The position numbers were made by a program, and so were the translations under genes. A model generated the notes under the pieces. It ran no database searches. It had not been told where the DNA came from and worked only from the letters and a program-made list of their open reading frames with translations. Shown piece after piece: positions 31,227-33,522 of a stretch of DNA of 33,522 nt (position 1 is the stretch's first letter; each line of letters begins with the position of its first letter). Source of the DNA: an uncultured Lachnospiraceae bacterium (GTDB taxonomy: Bacteria > Bacillota > Clostridia > Lachnospirales > Lachnospiraceae); NCBI GenBank assembly GCA_910578605.1, contig CAJTQG010000018.1:1-33522 (forward strand), in the 5' to 3' direction.

Positions 31227-31790
31227 ATGTGTAAAGATTATACGGACAAAGCCCATCTGCGCAGGCAAATAATACAGCGGCGCAAGGAGTTGTCTAGAGA
31301 AGTTCTTTTAGTAAACAGCACTCAAATTATGCACAATGTGTTTGCCCTTCCTGCTTTTAACGTTCATCCGGTTATCTATGCATATATGGACTATGGAGGA
31401 GAGGTACAGACAAGAGAGTTTATTATTGAATGTATTAAGCTGGGCAAAAAGGTAGCACTGCCAAGGGTAACAGGCAATACTATGGACTTTTTTTACATCC
31501 GTTCTATTACAGAGGATGTCGAACCAGGCTATATGGGAATTTTAGAGCCAAAAACTAACAGGCGGGCTGTGGAAAAAACACCTTTTATATTAGTTCCCGG
31601 CGTAGCCTTTGATCTGCAAAAAAATCGTATGGGCTATGGAAAAGGGTTTTATGACCGATATTTAGCCGGCTACCCCAATGCCTACAAGGCGGGGGCAGCT
31701 TTTTCCTTTCAGCTGTTTGAAAGGATACCTACAGAACCAACAGATAGGCAAATGGATTGTATTGTAACGGAGGATAGAATTTATGTATGA
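31227..31790 (+). CDS. 5-formyltetrahydrofolate cyclo-ligase
   Basis: A 187-aa enzyme that uses ATP to convert 5-formyltetrahydrofolate to 5,10-methenyltetrahydrofolate in one-carbon metabolism. The family pattern is present: LRRQIIQRRKELSREVLL at the N-terminus, VILY-like VIYAYMDYGGEVQTREFI, LPRVTGNTMDFFYI, and the C-terminal ILVPGVAFDLQKNRMGYGKG and FYDRYL. AAAGGGG precedes the ATG. The 3' end overlaps proA by 8 nt, which indicates translational coupling. Confidence 0.93.
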   Translation: MCKDYTDKAHLRRQIIQRRKELSREVLLVNSTQIMHNVFALPAFNVHPVIYAYMDYGGEVQTREFIIECIKLGKKVALPRVTGNTMDFFYIRSITEDVEPGYMGILEPKTNRRAVEKTPFILVPGVAFDLQKNRMGYGKGFYDRYLAGYPNAYKAGAAFSFQLFERIPTEPTDRQMDCIVTEDRIYV

Positions 31791-33030
31791 TTTAGAAGCT
31801 TTAGGAAAAAAAGGAGTGGAGGTATCTCATATTTTGGGGAAAATGGACACCTTCCATAAAAATGCCGGTCTGCAGAAGGTAGCAGATTGTCTTGTTCAAA
31901 GAGCAGATGAGATTATAAAAGCCAATGAAATCGACATGGAAAACGGCAGACAGGTAGGAATGCATCAAGGCTTGTTAGATCGTCTAATGCTGAACAAGGA
32001 GCGAATTGAGGGAATGGCAGAAGGTATTTGCCAGGTTATAGCCTTAGATGACCCAATCAGCGAAGTGCTTTCCATGAAGCCTAGACCAAACGGTCTTCTC
32101 ATTGGTCAAAAACGAGTACCCCTCGGAGTGATTGGCATCATCTATGAAGCCCGTCCCAACGTAACCGCAGACGCCTTTTCCCTTTGTTTTAAAACAGGAA
32201 ATGCCGTGATTTTAAAAGGAGGAAGTGATGCGATTCACTCCAACAAAAAAATTGTGGAAGTTATTCAAGATGCCTTATCCCTTGCCCAAATTCCAAAAGA
32301 AAGCGTACAGCTTATCCAAGATACCAACAGAGAAACTACGACACGCTTTATGAAAATGAAGCAGTATGTGGATGTGCTCATACCAAGAGGAAGCGCAGGC
32401 TTAATTCAGGCAACAGTGGAAAACAGTACTATTCCTGTTATCGAGACAGGCACAGGAAACTGTCATATCTATGTAGATGAGACCGCCGATGCCCAAATGG
32501 CTGCCGATATTATTTTTAATGCCAAAACCCAGAGGATTGGCGTTTGTAATGCCTGTGAGTCTCTTGTTTTCCACAAAAACGCTCTTGAGCGTGTTTATCC
32601 TCTTGTGAAAGAGAGACTGGGTGAAAAGAAAGTAGAAATCAGAGGCGATAAGGCTGTCACAACCTTTGACTCCCAGGCTGTACAGGCTGTAGACCAGGAT
32701 TGGGGAAGGGAATATTTAGATTACATTATCTCCGCAAAGGTAGTGGAAAATATAGATGAGGCCATCGCACATATTAACCGATACAACACAAAGCACAGCG
32801 AGGCTATTATAACAAAAGACTACAACAACGCCCAAAAATTTTTAAATGAGGTGGATGCGGCGGCAGTCTATGTCAATGCCTCCACCCGCTACACAGACGG
32901 TTTTGAATTTGGATTTGGGGCAGAAATAGGCATCAGCACCCAAAAGCTTCACGCAAGAGGTCCCATGGGCTTAAAGGAGCTGACTACTACAAAATATATT
33001 ATTTACGGAAACGGTCAAATTCGTCCATAG
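31783..33030 (+). CDS. proA: Glutamate-5-semialdehyde dehydrogenase
   Basis: A 415-aa NADPH-dependent enzyme that reduces gamma-glutamyl phosphate to glutamate semialdehyde, the second step of proline synthesis. The catalytic Cys lies in FNAKTQRIGVCNACESLVFH. Other family blocks are VPLGVIGIIYEARPNVTADA, KGGSDAIHSNK, IPRGSAGLIQ and NASTRYTDGFEFGFGAEIGI. Length is typical. It starts inside the end of the cyclo-ligase gene, with CGGAGGA about 9 nt upstream. proB is 2.2 kb upstream; three other genes lie between. Confidence 0.97.
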   Translation: MYDLEALGKKGVEVSHILGKMDTFHKNAGLQKVADCLVQRADEIIKANEIDMENGRQVGMHQGLLDRLMLNKERIEGMAEGICQVIALDDPISEVLSMKPRPNGLLIGQKRVPLGVIGIIYEARPNVTADAFSLCFKTGNAVILKGGSDAIHSNKKIVEVIQDALSLAQIPKESVQLIQDTNRETTTRFMKMKQYVDVLIPRGSAGLIQATVENSTIPVIETGTGNCHIYVDETADAQMAADIIFNAKTQRIGVCNACESLVFHKNALERVYPLVKERLGEKKVEIRGDKAVTTFDSQAVQAVDQDWGREYLDYIISAKVVENIDEAIAHINRYNTKHSEAIITKDYNNAQKFLNEVDAAAVYVNASTRYTDGFEFGFGAEIGISTQKLHARGPMGLKELTTTKYIIYGNGQIRP

Positions 33031-33079
33031 AATGGGAAAAGGGTAGGGTATCATTCATATTCACAGCAATTCCTGAATA

Positions 33080-33144
33080 AAAATGCATATAATGACCCAT
33101 GAAGCTTTTAATATTGCTTCGGAATGGAGGATTATATGCATTTT
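33080..33144. repeat. 14-bp inverted repeat around the M14 peptidase start
   Basis: AAAATGCATATAAT (33080-33093) is matched exactly by ATTATATGCATTTT (33131-33144). The left arm contains TATAAT (33088-33093), a possible -10 box, and the right arm contains the start codon of the next gene. Confidence 0.5.
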
Positions 33145-33522
33145 ATTGCTTTAGAGAGAACCTACTCCTATGAGGAGCTGCTTCGGCAGACAATTTGTCT
33201 TGCAAATGCCTACAGACCTTTTTTGACACTAACCACCTTTGGACAGTCCGTACAGGGAAGGGAAATTATGGGACTTAAAATTGGCTTTGGTCCTACAAGA
33301 CTGCTTTGTACCGGAGGCGTTCATGGAAGAGAAAGCATCAATCCTGTTGTGCTTGTGCGAATCGCAGAACATTATGCCAAATACTATTTTCATCACCCAA
33401 TGTTTCAACAGCATTCCTGCCTGATTCTTCCCCTGGTCAATCCAGACGGCTACACAATCGCTGCCAGCCAAAATCCTCAATATAAGGAAAATGCCAATGG
33501 AATTGATTTAAACCGAAATTTT
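33136..33522 (+). CDS. M14 zinc carboxypeptidase, 5' part (runs off the window)
   Basis: The first 129 codons of an M14-family metallopeptidase; the 3' end lies beyond the window. The zinc ligands His63 and Glu66 are in GGVHGRESINP. LVNPDGYTIA and GIDLNRNF (substrate-binding Asn-Arg) are family hallmarks. There is no signal peptide in this N-terminus. Members cleave C-terminal residues or, in sporeformers, cell-wall gamma-D-glutamyl peptides (LytH/YqgT-like); the substrate cannot be told from this part. GGAGG is 5 nt before the ATG. Confidence 0.88.
   Translation, partial: MHFIALERTYSYEELLRQTICLANAYRPFLTLTTFGQSVQGREIMGLKIGFGPTRLLCTGGVHGRESINPVVLVRIAEHYAKYYFHHPMFQQHSCLILPLVNPDGYTIAASQNPQYKENANGIDLNRNF

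Overview
The window reads as a chromosomal segment of a low-GC, spore-forming Firmicute, most likely a Lachnospiraceae-type clostridium. The reasons are spoIVA, the yqfC-yqfD pair, a SpoVB-like flippase and a BofC-like protein, a class III fructose-1,6-bisphosphatase, AAAGGA/GGAGG ribosome binding sites, frequent TTG/GTG starts and A+T-rich intergenic DNA. No rRNA, tRNA, CRISPR array or complete insertion sequence was seen.

Region 1 (1 to about 4100) is accessory and decayed. It holds the 3' end of a KilA-N gene, a GNAT acetyltransferase cut after 35 codons, a NUDIX start fused to a HAD end, a tnpV gene with an in-frame TGA, a winged-helix replication-initiator-like scrap, two diverged copies of one leader-like element and a 16-codon stub. 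Three genes among them look intact: a HAD hydrolase, a DUF6144-like cysteine-rich protein and an aminoglycoside 6'-N-acetyltransferase-like GNAT protein. The pattern fits the scar of a plasmid-derived or integrative element eroded by short deletions.

Region 2 (about 4100 to 9110) begins core-like sequence: a GT2 glycosyltransferase on the minus strand, divergent from fbp (class III FBPase), then spoIVA. Between the glycosyltransferase and fbp, inside the probable fbp leader, lie two tandem 51-nt units that fold into the same hairpin. Their inner stems differ by five compensatory base-pair changes. I regard this as the best candidate for an undescribed structured RNA here.

Region 3 (9110 to 12170) is a three-gene ABC-2 exporter cassette (ATPase plus two DUF990-type permeases). 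It has its own sigma-A promoter and a 150-nt leader in which one segment can pair either with a local partner or with the Shine-Dalgarno sequence. A 51-aa single-pass membrane protein with its own promoter follows.

Region 4 (12264 to 21657) carries alaS, rpsU with promoter and terminator, and then the conserved Firmicute block yqfC-yqfD-phoH-(HD membrane protein)-ybeY-DUF3048-cdd. The HD protein lacks the extracellular domain of PgpH/YqfF and has His-Glu where the family has His-Asp.

Region 5 (21682 to 33522) is a long same-strand run: SpoVB-like flippase, BofC-like protein, membrane-anchored MutS-like ATPase, two overlapping flavoprotein genes, proB (short form without PUA), an unrecognised 400-aa protein, a DUF896/YnzC protein, 5-formyltetrahydrofolate cyclo-ligase and proA. 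The window ends inside an M14 zinc carboxypeptidase gene. proB and proA supply the first two steps of proline synthesis and are separated by three genes.
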